Positions 38,223-47,333 of a stretch of 64,000 bases of DNA are shown one piece after another. The position numbers were made by a program, and so were the translations under genes. The DNA is taken from the NCBI GenBank assembly GCA_001586195.1, contig CP014609.1:2330001-2394000 (forward strand). Direction: 5' to 3'. The notes beneath the pieces were generated by a model, which did no database searches, was not told where the DNA came from, and saw only the letters and a list, made by a program, of their open reading frames with translations. Each line of letters opens with the position of its first letter. Positions within the stretch are counted from its first letter, which is position 1. This stretch comes from Solibacillus silvestris (GTDB taxonomy: Bacteria; Bacillota; Bacilli; Bacillales_A; Planococcaceae).

Positions 38223-38228
38223 GTCAAT

Positions 38229-39320
38229 TTATTTCGCGATTTTTAAAATTGGCTTAATAGTAGTCCCATTTTTAGAGTCTTCAAAAGCTTCATTAATTTG
38301 TTCGAATTCATAAAATTTTACGAGTCGATCAAACGGGAATTTACCATCTTTATAATAGTTGACTAATTCCGGAATAAATACACGAGGTACCGAATCTCCT
38401 TCGATGACTCCCATCATTGTTTTTCCTTCCGCCATAATATCGTTATGGACATCGATTGTCATCTCAGGTGTCACCCCTACAATCGCACAAGTACCTAATG
38501 GACGTAATGCATTAAGGGATTGCTTCACAACTGGTGGCACACCTGTCGTTTCAACTGCATAGTTTGAACCGCCGTTTGTAATCTTTTTAACCTCGGCAAC
38601 GACATCAACATTTCGGCCATTTAATACATGCGTCGCTCCTAGTTCCTTTGCAAACTTCAGTCGTGAGTCATGGACGTCAACGGCAATAATATGTTTACAG
38701 CCTACAATTTTTGCTGCCATCAACGCAGATAAACCAACAGCACCGCATCCGTATATGACAATTGTAGAACCAAATTGTGGTCGAAGTCGATTTAATACTG
38801 TCCCGGCACCTGTTTGAATACCACAGCCCAGAGGACCAAGCAACGCTAAATCAACATCCTTATCTACTTTTACAACATTTCGCTCATGCGCAATTGCATA
38901 TGTTCCGAATGAAGACTGACCGAAAAATGTTGCTAACTCAGCACCATCTTTTGATAGACGTGTTGTATAATCATCCTGAACGCCGCCAAAGTTGAGTGGG
39001 TTAAACGTATCACATACTGTTGGATGACCTGTTAAACAGTTTGGACACGTCCCGCAATGTGCAAACGATATGACAACATGGTCACCCTTTTCTAAACTTG
39101 TCACACCTTCTCCCACTTCTTCTACAATTCCAGATCCTTCATGTCCAAGAACAGCTGGAAGCGGAGCAATTGCTAAATCACGTGCTACCGCGTCTGTATG
39201 ACAAACACCTGTTGCTACAATTTTAATCAACACTTCATTTGCTTTTGGGGATGCTAGTTCTACTTCCTGCAAGACAAAATCTTTTCCTTGTGCTTCAGTT
39301 ACAGCTGCAGTAATTTTCAT
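38229..39320 (-). CDS. Zinc-dependent alcohol dehydrogenase, aryl-alcohol type
   Basis: A 363-residue medium-chain NAD(P)-dependent dehydrogenase. Catalytic-zinc motif GVCHTDAVARD (about 37-47), GHEGSGIVEEVGEGV, structural-zinc cysteines in CGTCPNCLTGHPTVC (about 88-102), and Rossmann motif GCGAVGLSALMAA (about 190-202) are all present. Overall layout, with GPLGCGIQTGAGTVLN, resembles benzyl/aryl-alcohol and class III-like dehydrogenases that oxidise alcohols to aldehydes. It is a single gene with a GGAG ribosome binding site. The true substrate cannot be read from sequence. Confidence 0.93.
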   Translation of the reverse strand: MKITAAVTEAQGKDFVLQEVELASPKANEVLIKIVATGVCHTDAVARDLAIAPLPAVLGHEGSGIVEEVGEGVTSLEKGDHVVISFAHCGTCPNCLTGHPTVCDTFNPLNFGGVQDDYTTRLSKDGAELATFFGQSSFGTYAIAHERNVVKVDKDVDLALLGPLGCGIQTGAGTVLNRLRPQFGSTIVIYGCGAVGLSALMAAKIVGCKHIIAVDVHDSRLKFAKELGATHVLNGRNVDVVAEVKKITNGGSNYAVETTGVPPVVKQSLNALRPLGTCAIVGVTPEMTIDVHNDIMAEGKTMMGVIEGDSVPRVFIPELVNYYKDGKFPFDRLVKFYEFEQINEAFEDSKNGTTIKPILKIAK

Positions 39321-39422
39321 TTCAATGTGGCTCCTTATTTGTTAATTTATTCTCACCTACCTTACTATTCCCAATCATTTTGTAATTACACTTATAAAAA
39401 AAGAGACTTATAAAACAAAAAA

Positions 39423-39452
39423 CTGTGTAAAAGCGATGGCACTTTTACACAG
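39423..39452 (-). terminator. Terminator of hemAT
   Basis: CTGTGTAAAAG / CTTTTACACAG 11-bp stem followed on the minus strand by TTTTTTGTTTTATAAG. Confidence 0.9.
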
Positions 39453-39483
39453 CATTATTCATAACAAAACACTCTATAAAACT

Positions 39484-40785
39484 TTATAGGTGGGTAGTCA
39501 TTTGGTAAAGCTCGTCTGCAGTAATTGCAACATCTCTCGTTTCTTGACCGATGTTGCCGATGACACTGCCCAAATTTGTTATATCCATTGCGACTTCCTT
39601 TATTTGCGCTTCATTTTGTTCGATTGCCTTCAAAATTTGCTGAAATATCGTTTGGGTATTGATCGATACATCCAAACCTGAATCCACCCTCAACTGAACC
39701 CTTTCAATCATTTGAACAGCAGTCGACGTTAGCAGCGTGGATGTCTGGATGAGATTTGTTATATTTTCTACAGAGCTTTTCGATTGTTCCGCCAGTTTCC
39801 GTACTTCCTGTGCGACAACAGCAAACCCCTTACCATGTTCCCCCGCTCTTGCTGCTTCAATCGAGGCATTTAATGCAAGTAAATTTGTTTGGTCTGCAAT
39901 ATTTTTAACAAGGGCCACAATATCGATAATCTGTTCGGAAGACGTTTTTAAATTCCCGATCAGTTGTCCCATTTCAACCGTACTATCCCTAATTTCAAGC
40001 ATCTCCTGCTCCAGCCTTGTAACTTCGCTGTTCCCTGTCACTGCATCTGTATGTATATGCTGTACAATTTTAACATTAGATTCAATCGTACTACTTATCT
40101 GAAATGTATGGCTGTTTACTTGTTCAATCGATTGGTTCGTTTCTTCCGTTAAGTCTGCGAGATTTTGAATAATGGCGGATAATTTATCCTTCAGTTCAAA
40201 CTTTACAACATTATATTGTTCTTTTCGAAGATTCAAATTTTCCTTTTCATACTCCTCTAAAACAATCTGCATCTCAAGGTTTATAAGTTTTGACACATTT
40301 AATTGAATAATTTCTCTTCCTGCAACATCCGCTATGTCTTTACTGATAAGCATAATCATTGTTTCCTGCAACTTTTGAAATGTGCCCATATACCATTTTG
40401 GATCCAACCCGATTTTGAAATGCATGCGGGCGAGTTTTCTTTTCGCTTCGATTGTTTCTTCATTAAAAACCCCGTCAAACATGGAAATAATGTAAGAACT
40501 CAATGTTTTCTTTAAGCGATCAATTTTTGTACGCTCTTCGATTATCTTTTTTAAAGATGGTACGGCTAATACATTTTCATAAAATACATCCGTAATCTCG
40601 GATACTCCCGCTGCAATTGCTGGTTGATATGACTTTATGCGCCGTAAATTTTCTTCCGCTATACCAATCAAGTTCATCTGCTGTGCTAATTCAGGCATGC
40701 TTGTCAATTCAATCACAGGATTAAAGTCATTCACTTTCTCCAATTGCTGTGCCTTTTCTACCGATGTCTTCTGCTTCCACCACAT
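39484..40785 (-). CDS. hemAT: Heme-based aerotaxis transducer HemAT
   Basis: A 433-residue soluble globin-coupled oxygen sensor for aerotaxis. The N-terminal globin domain (about 20-180) includes [16 protein letters not shown], whose His122 is the likely proximal heme ligand (His123 in B. subtilis HemAT). The C-terminal methyl-accepting signalling domain carries the highly conserved hairpin [20 protein letters not shown], which contacts CheA/CheW. No transmembrane helix is present. Start at ATG 40785 (MWWKQKTSV): GAGG lies nine bases upstream, and the promoter at 40822-40851 rules out the longer frame from 40851. Length matches B. subtilis HemAT (432). Confidence 0.95.
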   Translation of the reverse strand: MWWKQKTSVEKAQQLEKVNDFNPVIELTSMPELAQQMNLIGIAEENLRRIKSYQPAIAAGVSEITDVFYENVLAVPSLKKIIEERTKIDRLKKTLSSYIISMFDGVFNEETIEAKRKLARMHFKIGLDPKWYMGTFQKLQETMIMLISKDIADVAGREIIQLNVSKLINLEMQIVLEEYEKENLNLRKEQYNVVKFELKDKLSAIIQNLADLTEETNQSIEQVNSHTFQISSTIESNVKIVQHIHTDAVTGNSEVTRLEQEMLEIRDSTVEMGQLIGNLKTSSEQIIDIVALVKNIADQTNLLALNASIEAARAGEHGKGFAVVAQEVRKLAEQSKSSVENITNLIQTSTLLTSTAVQMIERVQLRVDSGLDVSINTQTIFQQILKAIEQNEAQIKEVAMDITNLGSVIGNIGQETRDVAITADELYQMTTHL

Positions 40786-40821
40786 TACCATTATCCTCGC
40801 CCCAACACTTTGTATAATTAT

Positions 40822-40851
40822 TGTATAACATTTTTTACTATTTATTGTCAA
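40822..40851 (-). promoter_or_regulatory. Promoter of hemAT
   Basis: Minus strand TTGACA, 18-bp spacer, TATACA; start near 40815, about 30 nt before the chosen ATG. Confidence 0.65.
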
Positions 40852-40988
40852 CTTTATGCGGAATAATTAAAATTAATATACAAACGTTGTACAATGTATA
40901 ATTTTAATAGTAAAATAAGCAATATTACATAGTATTTTTGAGCTCTATACTATACAGTTAAATAAAGATTAAAAGGGGGGAACTTTAC

Positions 40989-41981
40989 ATGTCTTGCAGA
41001 AATTGTGTCGTGTCAGAATTACAGTTTGAGATTTTATTAAAAGGCGAAAACAATATCGCTATGTTGGATATGATTGTCGAACACTTTAATCGCCGGAATT
41101 TAACAATTACTAAAAAGGAACAAATTGTAATGATACAAGAATCCGGCGTGAAAGAGTTTCTTGACTTTAGTAGAGACTATATGGAGCCAGAACTGATTTA
41201 TTTTAGATTGGATGAAATGCCTTGGGAGCACCTTGCTGAAATTGAAACTGTTCTTGAAATGCAATGGATTGATGATGTCATACATAGAAATGCAGTAGTC
41301 AGCTACTCTCAGCCTATTGTAAATAGCAGAAATGAAATCTACGCTTATGAGGTGCTGTCACGCTTTACCCGAGAAGATGGCTCACTCATTTTTCCAAATG
41401 AAATTTTTGCCGCAGCTAAAACCCGAGGGCGCCTGTATGCGTTGGACCGTTTATGTCGCATGGCTGCCGTAAAGTATGCTGCTGTATTAAAGAAAAAAAC
41501 ATTTATCAATTTCATTCCTACGTCGATTTATTCTCCTGAATATTGCCTGCAGTCAACGGTAAAGCTCGCTAACCTTCTGGAAATTGACCCGAATCAATTT
41601 GTATTTGAAGTCGTGGAATCGGAGCAAGTTGATGATATTGATCATTTAAAATCGATTTTGAATTACTATAACAATAAAGGCTTTCAATATGCATTGGACG
41701 ATGTAGGAGAAGGTTATAATACTCTGGAAATGCTGGGCGACATAAAGCCGCATTATATGAAGCTTGATATGAAATATGTACAAGGCGTAAATAAGGATTT
41801 TGAAAAACAAAATACCGCCAAACAGTTTTTGAAAAAAGCGCTTGAAATTGGCGCAACACCGCTTGCGGAAGGAATAGAAACTCAGGAAGACTTTGAGTGG
41901 CTAAAACAAATCGGCTATAAGTTATTCCAAGGTTATTTATTTGGTAAACCAAGCATCGAACCACAGCGAACGATTGCATAA
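40989..41981 (+). CDS. EAL-domain cyclic-di-GMP phosphodiesterase
   Basis: A 330-residue soluble protein. The N-terminal 90 residues hold a CxxC (MSCRNCVV) and a small sensor-like region I cannot name. The EAL domain covers about 95-325: YEVLSR (ExLxR), NFIPTSI, FEVVESE, LDDVGEGYNT, MKLDMKYV, AEGIET and FQGYLFGKP. Every expected metal-binding residue (Glu, Asn, Glu, Asp-Asp, Lys, Glu, Gln) is present, so active hydrolysis of c-di-GMP to pGpG is likely. It is divergent from hemAT, hinting at a shared motility theme. The CxxC could bind metal or sense redox state. Confidence 0.9.
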   Translation: MSCRNCVVSELQFEILLKGENNIAMLDMIVEHFNRRNLTITKKEQIVMIQESGVKEFLDFSRDYMEPELIYFRLDEMPWEHLAEIETVLEMQWIDDVIHRNAVVSYSQPIVNSRNEIYAYEVLSRFTREDGSLIFPNEIFAAAKTRGRLYALDRLCRMAAVKYAAVLKKKTFINFIPTSIYSPEYCLQSTVKLANLLEIDPNQFVFEVVESEQVDDIDHLKSILNYYNNKGFQYALDDVGEGYNTLEMLGDIKPHYMKLDMKYVQGVNKDFEKQNTAKQFLKKALEIGATPLAEGIETQEDFEWLKQIGYKLFQGYLFGKPSIEPQRTIA

Positions 41982-42028
41982 AAAAGCTATGTGTAGAATG
42001 GTTACCCACTACTGCACATAGCTTTTTT
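41980..42028. terminator. Bidirectional terminator, EAL gene / OpuAC-like gene
   Basis: AAAAAAGCTATGTG / CACATAGCTTTTTT 14-bp stem with a 21-nt loop between convergent genes. Confidence 0.9.
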
Positions 42029-42065
42029 ATTAAAATAAATTTGCCGATAAAGAGGTTTTCACTCA

Positions 42066-42974
42066 TTATTCTTTCGGTTCTAAATCTTCAATTGAATCAA
42101 TGTCCATATAAGCTGGTACGACGAAGCCATTTTGCGTACCTTCCAAGTTTTCGCCTAAGTCCACAATATCGTCTTTGTGTTTTTCATAGAATGCCTGATG
42201 AGTTGTCGGCAACCATGGAGCCACAGTAGCATCCCCTTCACCAGTTGCAATTGCCTGGAACATGATCGCAGGGTCTACAGGTATTACTTCTACTTGATAA
42301 CCTAAATTGTCCAACACTATTTTAACAACGCTGCTTGATGCAATTTCTGAATCCCATGGGACTGAAACAAGTTTCACTTTTTCTCCGTTACCTTGTTCAA
42401 TACCCTTCGTCCACTCACTTACTTTGTCATCGTTATTTTCAATCCAGGCGGCAGCAGCTGTTTCAAAATCTCCATTTTGTGCATCATACATAACTTGTTC
42501 CATATCTTCCGGTTCCCAATGGAATCGGTCAAGCACTGTGTAGACGTCCGGTAAATCCTTTTCAAGATCTTTTCTTACGACAGTATTTATATTTTCTGCT
42601 CCTCCTAAAACTCCTTTAGGATCTTCAAGGAATTTTAAGTCATAGGCAGAGAACATCCAATGGGGTGTCCAGCCAGTTACAATCACCGGTTCTTCATTGC
42701 GAATCGCCTGTTCCAACGTCCCGATCATGCCTGCAGTTGAGCTTTCCTGTAATGTCCAGCCTTCCAGATTTTCATATTGTTCCAATGTATCATGTGACAA
42801 ACCTGTTATCCCCGCGCCAGGTTCTATCCCAATGATTTTATAATCTACTTGTTCACCTATACTTGCAGATTCATTGTTTGAATTATCACTGCTGCCTGTA
42901 TCATCCCCGCATGCTGCTAATAACAATGCTGCAGACATCCCTATAGTTAAACCTAAAGTTTTAAATCGTTTCAA
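42066..42974 (-). CDS. OpuAC-type glycine betaine-binding lipoprotein, copy 1
   Basis: A lipoprotein of about 302 residues with lipobox LAAC. It has the OpuAC lobe order: IGIEPGAGITGLSHDTLEQY, TGWTPHWMFSAYDLKFL and EDMEQVMYD first, then VPWDSEIASSSVVK, APWLPTTH and FVVPAYM. Trp residues for the aromatic cage around a trimethylammonium ligand are kept. It should bind glycine betaine or a related osmolyte. I prefer TTG 42974 as the start: GGGG lies nine bases upstream and the frame then aligns with the neighbouring copy; ATG 42983 touches the ribosome binding site. No ATPase or permease gene adjoins it. It is about 80% identical by eye to the next copy. Confidence 0.9.
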   Translation of the reverse strand: MKRFKTLGLTIGMSAALLLAACGDDTGSSDNSNNESASIGEQVDYKIIGIEPGAGITGLSHDTLEQYENLEGWTLQESSTAGMIGTLEQAIRNEEPVIVTGWTPHWMFSAYDLKFLEDPKGVLGGAENINTVVRKDLEKDLPDVYTVLDRFHWEPEDMEQVMYDAQNGDFETAAAAWIENNDDKVSEWTKGIEQGNGEKVKLVSVPWDSEIASSSVVKIVLDNLGYQVEVIPVDPAIMFQAIATGEGDATVAPWLPTTHQAFYEKHKDDIVDLGENLEGTQNGFVVPAYMDIDSIEDLEPKE

Positions 42975-43029
42975 ATGTTTCATCCCCTATAATCTGAATT
43001 TATCTACTCCTATAAAAGCGACAACCCCA

Positions 43030-43058
43030 TTTTAACTACAAGTTGTTACTTTTGTCAA
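43030..43058 (-). promoter_or_regulatory. Promoter and imperfect operator of OpuAC-like copy 1
   Basis: Minus strand TTGACA, 17-bp spacer, TTAAAA. The spacer holds TAACAAC-TT-GTAGTTA, one mismatch from a 7-2-7 palindrome that is perfect at the second copy. Confidence 0.65.
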
Positions 43059-43071
43059 ACTAGAAGTACAA

Positions 43072-43105
43072 ATAAATAAAGCCCCGTATAGGCTATTTAC
43101 GGAGC
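43072..43105 (-). terminator. Terminator of OpuAC-like copy 2
   Basis: GCTCCGTA / TACGGGGC stem with one mismatch (43081-43105) followed on the minus strand by TTTATTTATTTG. Confidence 0.75.
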
Positions 43106-43114
43106 ATATTTCTA

Positions 43115-44029
43115 TTATTCTTTCGGTTTTAAATCTTCAATCGAATCAATTTCTACATATGCCGGAACAACAAAACCATTTTGCGTTCCTTCTAGATTTT
43201 CACCTAAATCAACAATATCGTCTTTATGCTTATCATAAAATGCTTTGTGAGTTGTTGGTAACCATGGTGCTACCGTTACATCTCCTTCACCAGTTGCGAT
43301 TGACTGGAACATAATGGCCGGATCGACTGGTGTTACTTCAGGTTCATACCCTAATTGTTCCAGCACCAATTTTATTACGCTACTTGAAGCAAATTCCGAA
43401 TCCCAAGGTGTTGAAATGATTTTTACCTTTTCGCCATTTCCTTGTGCTATATCTTTTGTCCATTCACTAACTTTATCTTGGTTATTTTCAACCCAATCGG
43501 CTGCTGCTACATCAAAGTCACCATTTTCTTGTGCATCATACATGACTTTTTCCATATCTTCCGGCTCCCAATAAAAGCGGTCAAGTACTGTATATACATC
43601 AGGCAAGTCTTGTTCTAAACCTTTTCTGGCAAGTGTTTGAATGTTTTCAGCACCGCCTAAAATACCTTTAGGATCTTCAAGTATTTTTAAATCATAAGCC
43701 GAGAATTTCCAGTGTGGTGTCCAGCCTGTCACAATAACCGGTTCTTCATTTCGTATTGCCTTATCCAACGTACTCAGCATTCCAGCAGTTGAACTTTCCT
43801 GTAATGTCCAGCCTTCCAGATTCTCATATTGCTCCATTACTTCATGGGAAAGGCCAGTTAAACCTGCTCCGGGTTCAGTAGCAACTACTGTATAATCGAC
43901 TTGTTCGCCAATACTAGAAGACGACGCTCCGGCCGAACTTTCTTTATTCTCCGTATCATCTCCGCAAGCAGCAAGTAGCAGTGCGGAAGACATTCCTAAA
44001 GTAATACCCATTGTTTTGATTTTGCTCAT
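43115..44029 (-). CDS. OpuAC-type glycine betaine-binding lipoprotein, copy 2
   Basis: A 304-residue lipoprotein, MSKIKTMGITLGMSSALLLA then the lipobox Cys. The body has the same order and motifs as copy 1 (TEPGAGLTGLSHEVMEQY, TGWTPHWKFSAYDLKIL, TPWDSEFASSSVIK, APWLPTTHKAFY). Differences are scattered point changes, with Met to Lys in the TPHW(M/K)F segment, so ligand range may have shifted. GAGG precedes the ATG. Each copy has its own promoter and terminator, so they are parallel single-gene units and not an operon. The transporter they serve must be encoded elsewhere. Confidence 0.92.
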   Translation of the reverse strand: MSKIKTMGITLGMSSALLLAACGDDTENKESSAGASSSSIGEQVDYTVVATEPGAGLTGLSHEVMEQYENLEGWTLQESSTAGMLSTLDKAIRNEEPVIVTGWTPHWKFSAYDLKILEDPKGILGGAENIQTLARKGLEQDLPDVYTVLDRFYWEPEDMEKVMYDAQENGDFDVAAADWVENNQDKVSEWTKDIAQGNGEKVKIISTPWDSEFASSSVIKLVLEQLGYEPEVTPVDPAIMFQSIATGEGDVTVAPWLPTTHKAFYDKHKDDIVDLGENLEGTQNGFVVPAYVEIDSIEDLKPKE

Positions 44030-44074
44030 CTTCTCATCCTCTTTTAAATTTTTTATCTAAAAAGTAACAACTCA

Positions 44075-44103
44075 ATATTAACAACAGGTTGTTACTATGT
44101 CAA
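44075..44103 (-). promoter_or_regulatory. Promoter with palindromic operator, OpuAC-like copy 2
   Basis: Minus strand TTGACA, 17-bp spacer, TAATAT. A perfect palindrome TAACAAC-N2-GTTGTTA (44079-44094) fills the spacer, placing a repressor between -35 and -10. A further GTTGTTAC half-site lies just downstream on the minus strand. Confidence 0.75.
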
Positions 44104-44174
44104 AAGGTTTTCTAAAAAAAATAGTTGCTTACCGGTATTAATTCTTACTCGTGACAGTCATTTAAAACAAACAA

Positions 44175-44218
44175 AAAAACCTGCAGACAGAAGAAAGGAA
44201 TTCTTCGCCTACAGGCAT
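44175..44218 (-). terminator. Terminator of SLH-nucleotidase gene
   Basis: Imperfect long hairpin CCTGTAGGCGAAGAA / TTCTTCTGTCTGCAGG followed on the minus strand by TTTTTTTGTTTG. Confidence 0.7.
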
Positions 44219-44226
44219 TTTTAAAA

Positions 44227-46590
44227 TTATTTTGTTTTTAAACCATACTTGCCAAAGCCGTCTGTACCGTCTCCAATATACTTAATAGCGCTGTTTTCAT
44301 CCAATACATCAACTGCTTTTTTAGAAGATTCAAATACAACGTTTACGCTATCCGGAATCGGAGCGAACTTCCAGTTGCCATCTGCTGTCGGATCAATTGT
44401 TTTTTCGGCTAAAATATAGTCGATAATTGCCTGACGGTTTTCATCCGGATAAATTTCAACCGCTGTCGCATTACGAACACCTGGGAATGTACCATTCGCA
44501 CGATAGTTATTTGTCGCTACGATAAATTCCTGTGCTGCATCAATTGGCTTCCCGTTATATTGCAGATTGACAATACGTGATGATTGTTCGTTTACAACTT
44601 TTCCACTTGCATCATATTTTGCCGGTTTTGTTACATCAATTTCATACGTCACACCGTCAATAACATCATAATTGTATGAACGGTATTCGGCGTTGATTAA
44701 TTGCTGTTCTTCTGATTTTGTTGCATCTATTTGATTGAATTGTCCTGCAGACATTTCAAGCCATTCTTTCACATCTGCACCTGTTACCTTCAGCATCGCA
44801 AGTGTATTATCATATAAATATAAATCTGCTACATTTTTAATTGCAAGCTCACCTTTTGGTACAAATGTATAGTATTCCGGATCACTTCTTGTTCCGGCTT
44901 TGAATGGTGCACCAGCTGACAGGACAGGAAGGTTTTCATACGCTGTACCTTTCAACTTTTCTTTCACATAGATTGACTGGGCATTTGTTACAATTTGAAT
45001 AGAAGGATCATCCTGAACTTGCGAGAAGTAACTGTGAATGTTCGCTGTCGTTGTCCCTACTGCCTGACGCACATATTTAATTGTTCCTTCATGTGCTTCT
45101 TTTACACTTTCTACAACCGTAGCGCTGACAGCATCATTATCTTTTGCGATTTCACGCACCGCGCCCGTTCCTGTTGTAACATCCCATGCATCGTCTTTTT
45201 TCTCAAGCTCTAGATCAATGACCCCTAAATGGCTACCAAATTTACCGGCCATAACAATCGGCTTGCCGTTCATTGTTCCTTTTTCAATATCCACATTTGT
45301 TATAGAGCTATCCACTTTACCAGGGAATACGCCATGGGCATGCCCTGTAATGATTGCATCCACATCTTCAATTGTAGATAGTAAATACGATACATCCTCT
45401 TCCCCTTTTTCATGTGTAGCATCTCCCATACCAGAGTGTGAAAGTACTACGACAACATCTGCTCCTGCTTCTTTCATTTGCGGAACGACTGTTTTAACAG
45501 CCTCTACGGAATCATCGACTGTTACTTTTCCTTCTAAATTTGCTTTATCCCATTTTAAAATTTGAGGTGGCACAATACCTGTTACCCCAATATTAATCAA
45601 CGTTTTTTCACCGTTTGAATCGACTACTTCTTTTTCAATCATGACATATGGCTTATACATTAATTCCTTTGTCGTTGCATTACGCACATTGGCATTTACA
45701 TACGGGAATGGGGCATCATCCGTTACTTCATCGATAAATTCCAAACCGTAGTTAAACTCGTGGTTACCATATGTCGCTACATCATAATCAAGTGCGATCA
45801 TCGCAGCAATCGATGGATGAACTTCCCCGTCTTTTAATTTCGTTACTGACTGAATATACGAGCCAAGTGGCGTTCCTTGTATTGCATCTCCATTGTCAAA
45901 CAGCACTGTATTTGGATTTTCCTCACGCGCCTTTTCGATTAGTAGCGCAGTTTTTGCCAAACCTAAACTGTTCGTTGGCGTATCTTTGTAATAATCATAG
46001 TTTACAATATTTGTGTGAATATCCGTCGTTCCTAAAATACGTAAAGAAACCGTCGTATTTGCCTTTACCGGACTGTATTCTTCCAAAAAGCGCTGAAGAA
46101 TTTTTTGCATTTGAGCTTTTGTTACAAAATCATTCGGGCGAATCGTTCCGTCATCAAAGCCTGTCAGTAATCCTGTTGCTACCGCTTTCGCCATTTCCTG
46201 GCGATTGCCTTGTCCAATTTTGTTTGCGTCTTTAAACTGATCCAATACCTTTTCAGAATATGTTTCCTTATCCTGCAATCCTCTTGCCGCAATAAGGAAT
46301 GCATGTGTGCGTGTCAGTTTTTCGTCTGGTGCAAATTTAGTTGGAGTTTTTCCTTTAATTAACTTTAATTCCACCGCTTTTTCAATATAAGGCTTAAGTG
46401 AATCAGGTACATCCTGAAATTTTACAGACTGACCAGTACCGACCTCTACCCCCAATGCATCGATTACGGCCTTCACAAACTCCCCACGTGTCATATCTTC
46501 ATTTGTAGAGACTGGTGCCGCTGAAACTGCTGACATGCCACTTGCTAAAAGTGTTAGCGTTAAGGCTGAAGCAGATAGTTTTTTCAACAT
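44227..46590 (-). CDS. SLH-anchored 5'-nucleotidase / cyclic-nucleotide phosphodiesterase
   Basis: A 787-residue exported protein. It has a signal peptide to about residue 29 (SAVSAA), then SLH repeats (about 35-170; FAPDEKLTRTHAFLIAARGL, IRPNDFVTKAQMQKILQRF) that hold it on the cell wall. A calcineurin-like phosphoesterase domain follows with TTDIHTN, FDNGDAIQG, GNHEFNYG, VVVLSHSG and TGHAHG, then a 5_nucleotid_C domain to about 750. The family hydrolyses 5'-nucleotides and 2',3'-cyclic nucleotides outside the cell, releasing phosphate and nucleosides. Start at ATG 46590, five codons inside the longest frame, because GGGAG lies nine bases upstream. Confidence 0.93.
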   Translation of the reverse strand: MLKKLSASALTLTLLASGMSAVSAAPVSTNEDMTRGEFVKAVIDALGVEVGTGQSVKFQDVPDSLKPYIEKAVELKLIKGKTPTKFAPDEKLTRTHAFLIAARGLQDKETYSEKVLDQFKDANKIGQGNRQEMAKAVATGLLTGFDDGTIRPNDFVTKAQMQKILQRFLEEYSPVKANTTVSLRILGTTDIHTNIVNYDYYKDTPTNSLGLAKTALLIEKAREENPNTVLFDNGDAIQGTPLGSYIQSVTKLKDGEVHPSIAAMIALDYDVATYGNHEFNYGLEFIDEVTDDAPFPYVNANVRNATTKELMYKPYVMIEKEVVDSNGEKTLINIGVTGIVPPQILKWDKANLEGKVTVDDSVEAVKTVVPQMKEAGADVVVVLSHSGMGDATHEKGEEDVSYLLSTIEDVDAIITGHAHGVFPGKVDSSITNVDIEKGTMNGKPIVMAGKFGSHLGVIDLELEKKDDAWDVTTGTGAVREIAKDNDAVSATVVESVKEAHEGTIKYVRQAVGTTTANIHSYFSQVQDDPSIQIVTNAQSIYVKEKLKGTAYENLPVLSAGAPFKAGTRSDPEYYTFVPKGELAIKNVADLYLYDNTLAMLKVTGADVKEWLEMSAGQFNQIDATKSEEQQLINAEYRSYNYDVIDGVTYEIDVTKPAKYDASGKVVNEQSSRIVNLQYNGKPIDAAQEFIVATNNYRANGTFPGVRNATAVEIYPDENRQAIIDYILAEKTIDPTADGNWKFAPIPDSVNVVFESSKKAVDVLDENSAIKYIGDGTDGFGKYGLKTK

Positions 46591-46715
46591 TTCTTTCACT
46601 CCCATATTCTGTAGTGTATAACAGAACTATCATACTAAATTGCCAGAATAGTAGAAAAGAGTAATTTGGTACAGGTTATTCCAATCAAAATAGTACTTAT
46701 ATGACAGAATTTAAC

Positions 46716-47333
46716 TTACAGTGAATTTACAGCCTCTTTTATATTATCGCTATGACTGATTGCCGAAATAACGGCGACTCCATTTACTCCTGTTTGTCTT
46801 ACAATGAAACTATTTTCAACAGAGATTCCGCCAATTGCTACAATAGGAAATTGAGTGTACTGAGATTTCGCTTCTTCCAGTAACGTCAGCCCTACTGGTG
46901 CTCTTGCATCATCTTTTGTGGAAGTTTCATAAATTGGACCAATTCCCGCATAATCCGCCCCATTTGCAATGGCCATTTCGAGTTGCTCCATCGTATGAAC
47001 GGATACTCCGATGATTTTATTTTTCGCGCAAGATCTAAATTGTTCAATACCGGTGTCTTCCTGTCCTACATGAATACCATCTGCATTTAATGTTAATGCA
47101 AGCTCGACATCATCATTAATAATAAACGGCACTTTATATGTTTGGCATAGCTTTTGGCATTGACGGGCAAACTCTGCATACGCATGGCCTTTTAATGCAT
47201 TTTTTCCTTTTTCTCGCAGTTGGAACATCGTAATACCTGCCTGTAAAGCTTCTTCCAAAACAAGCAATGGTTCGCGTTTACAATTGGCCGTTCCCATCAC
47301 AAAATATTTATTCAAATCAAAAGACATGGACAT
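46716..47333 (-). CDS. thiE: Thiamine-phosphate synthase
   Basis: TIM-barrel enzyme of about 205 residues that joins HMP-PP and HET-P to thiamine phosphate. Motifs: QLREKG (about 33), IINDDVELAL, ADGIHVGQED, IGVSVHT, GADYAGIGPIYET and the phosphate-binding AIGGI. It is the last gene of tenA-thiM-thiD-thiE and overlaps the end of thiD by about 17 bp. Start at ATG 47333 because a GGGGGA ribosome binding site lies six bases upstream; the frame is open far upstream inside thiD. Confidence 0.95.
   Translation of the reverse strand: MSMSFDLNKYFVMGTANCKREPLLVLEEALQAGITMFQLREKGKNALKGHAYAEFARQCQKLCQTYKVPFIINDDVELALTLNADGIHVGQEDTGIEQFRSCAKNKIIGVSVHTMEQLEMAIANGADYAGIGPIYETSTKDDARAPVGLTLLEEAKSQYTQFPIVAIGGISVENSFIVRQTGVNGVAVISAISHSDNIKEAVNSL

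Noticed and set aside
37632-38246. Several long open frames on both strands overlapping yteA
   Set aside because: They are out-of-frame shadows of yteA: no ribosome binding sites, low-complexity translations, and the yteA frame alone has a recognisable zinc finger and family match.
41569-42066. A 165-codon minus-strand frame under the EAL gene
   Set aside because: It runs through the bidirectional terminator and the EAL domain in antisense; no ribosome binding site.
42066-44029. Circularly permuted domain order in the betaine-binding proteins as a novelty
   Set aside because: The same lobe order is known for OpuAC of B. subtilis, so it is normal for this family.
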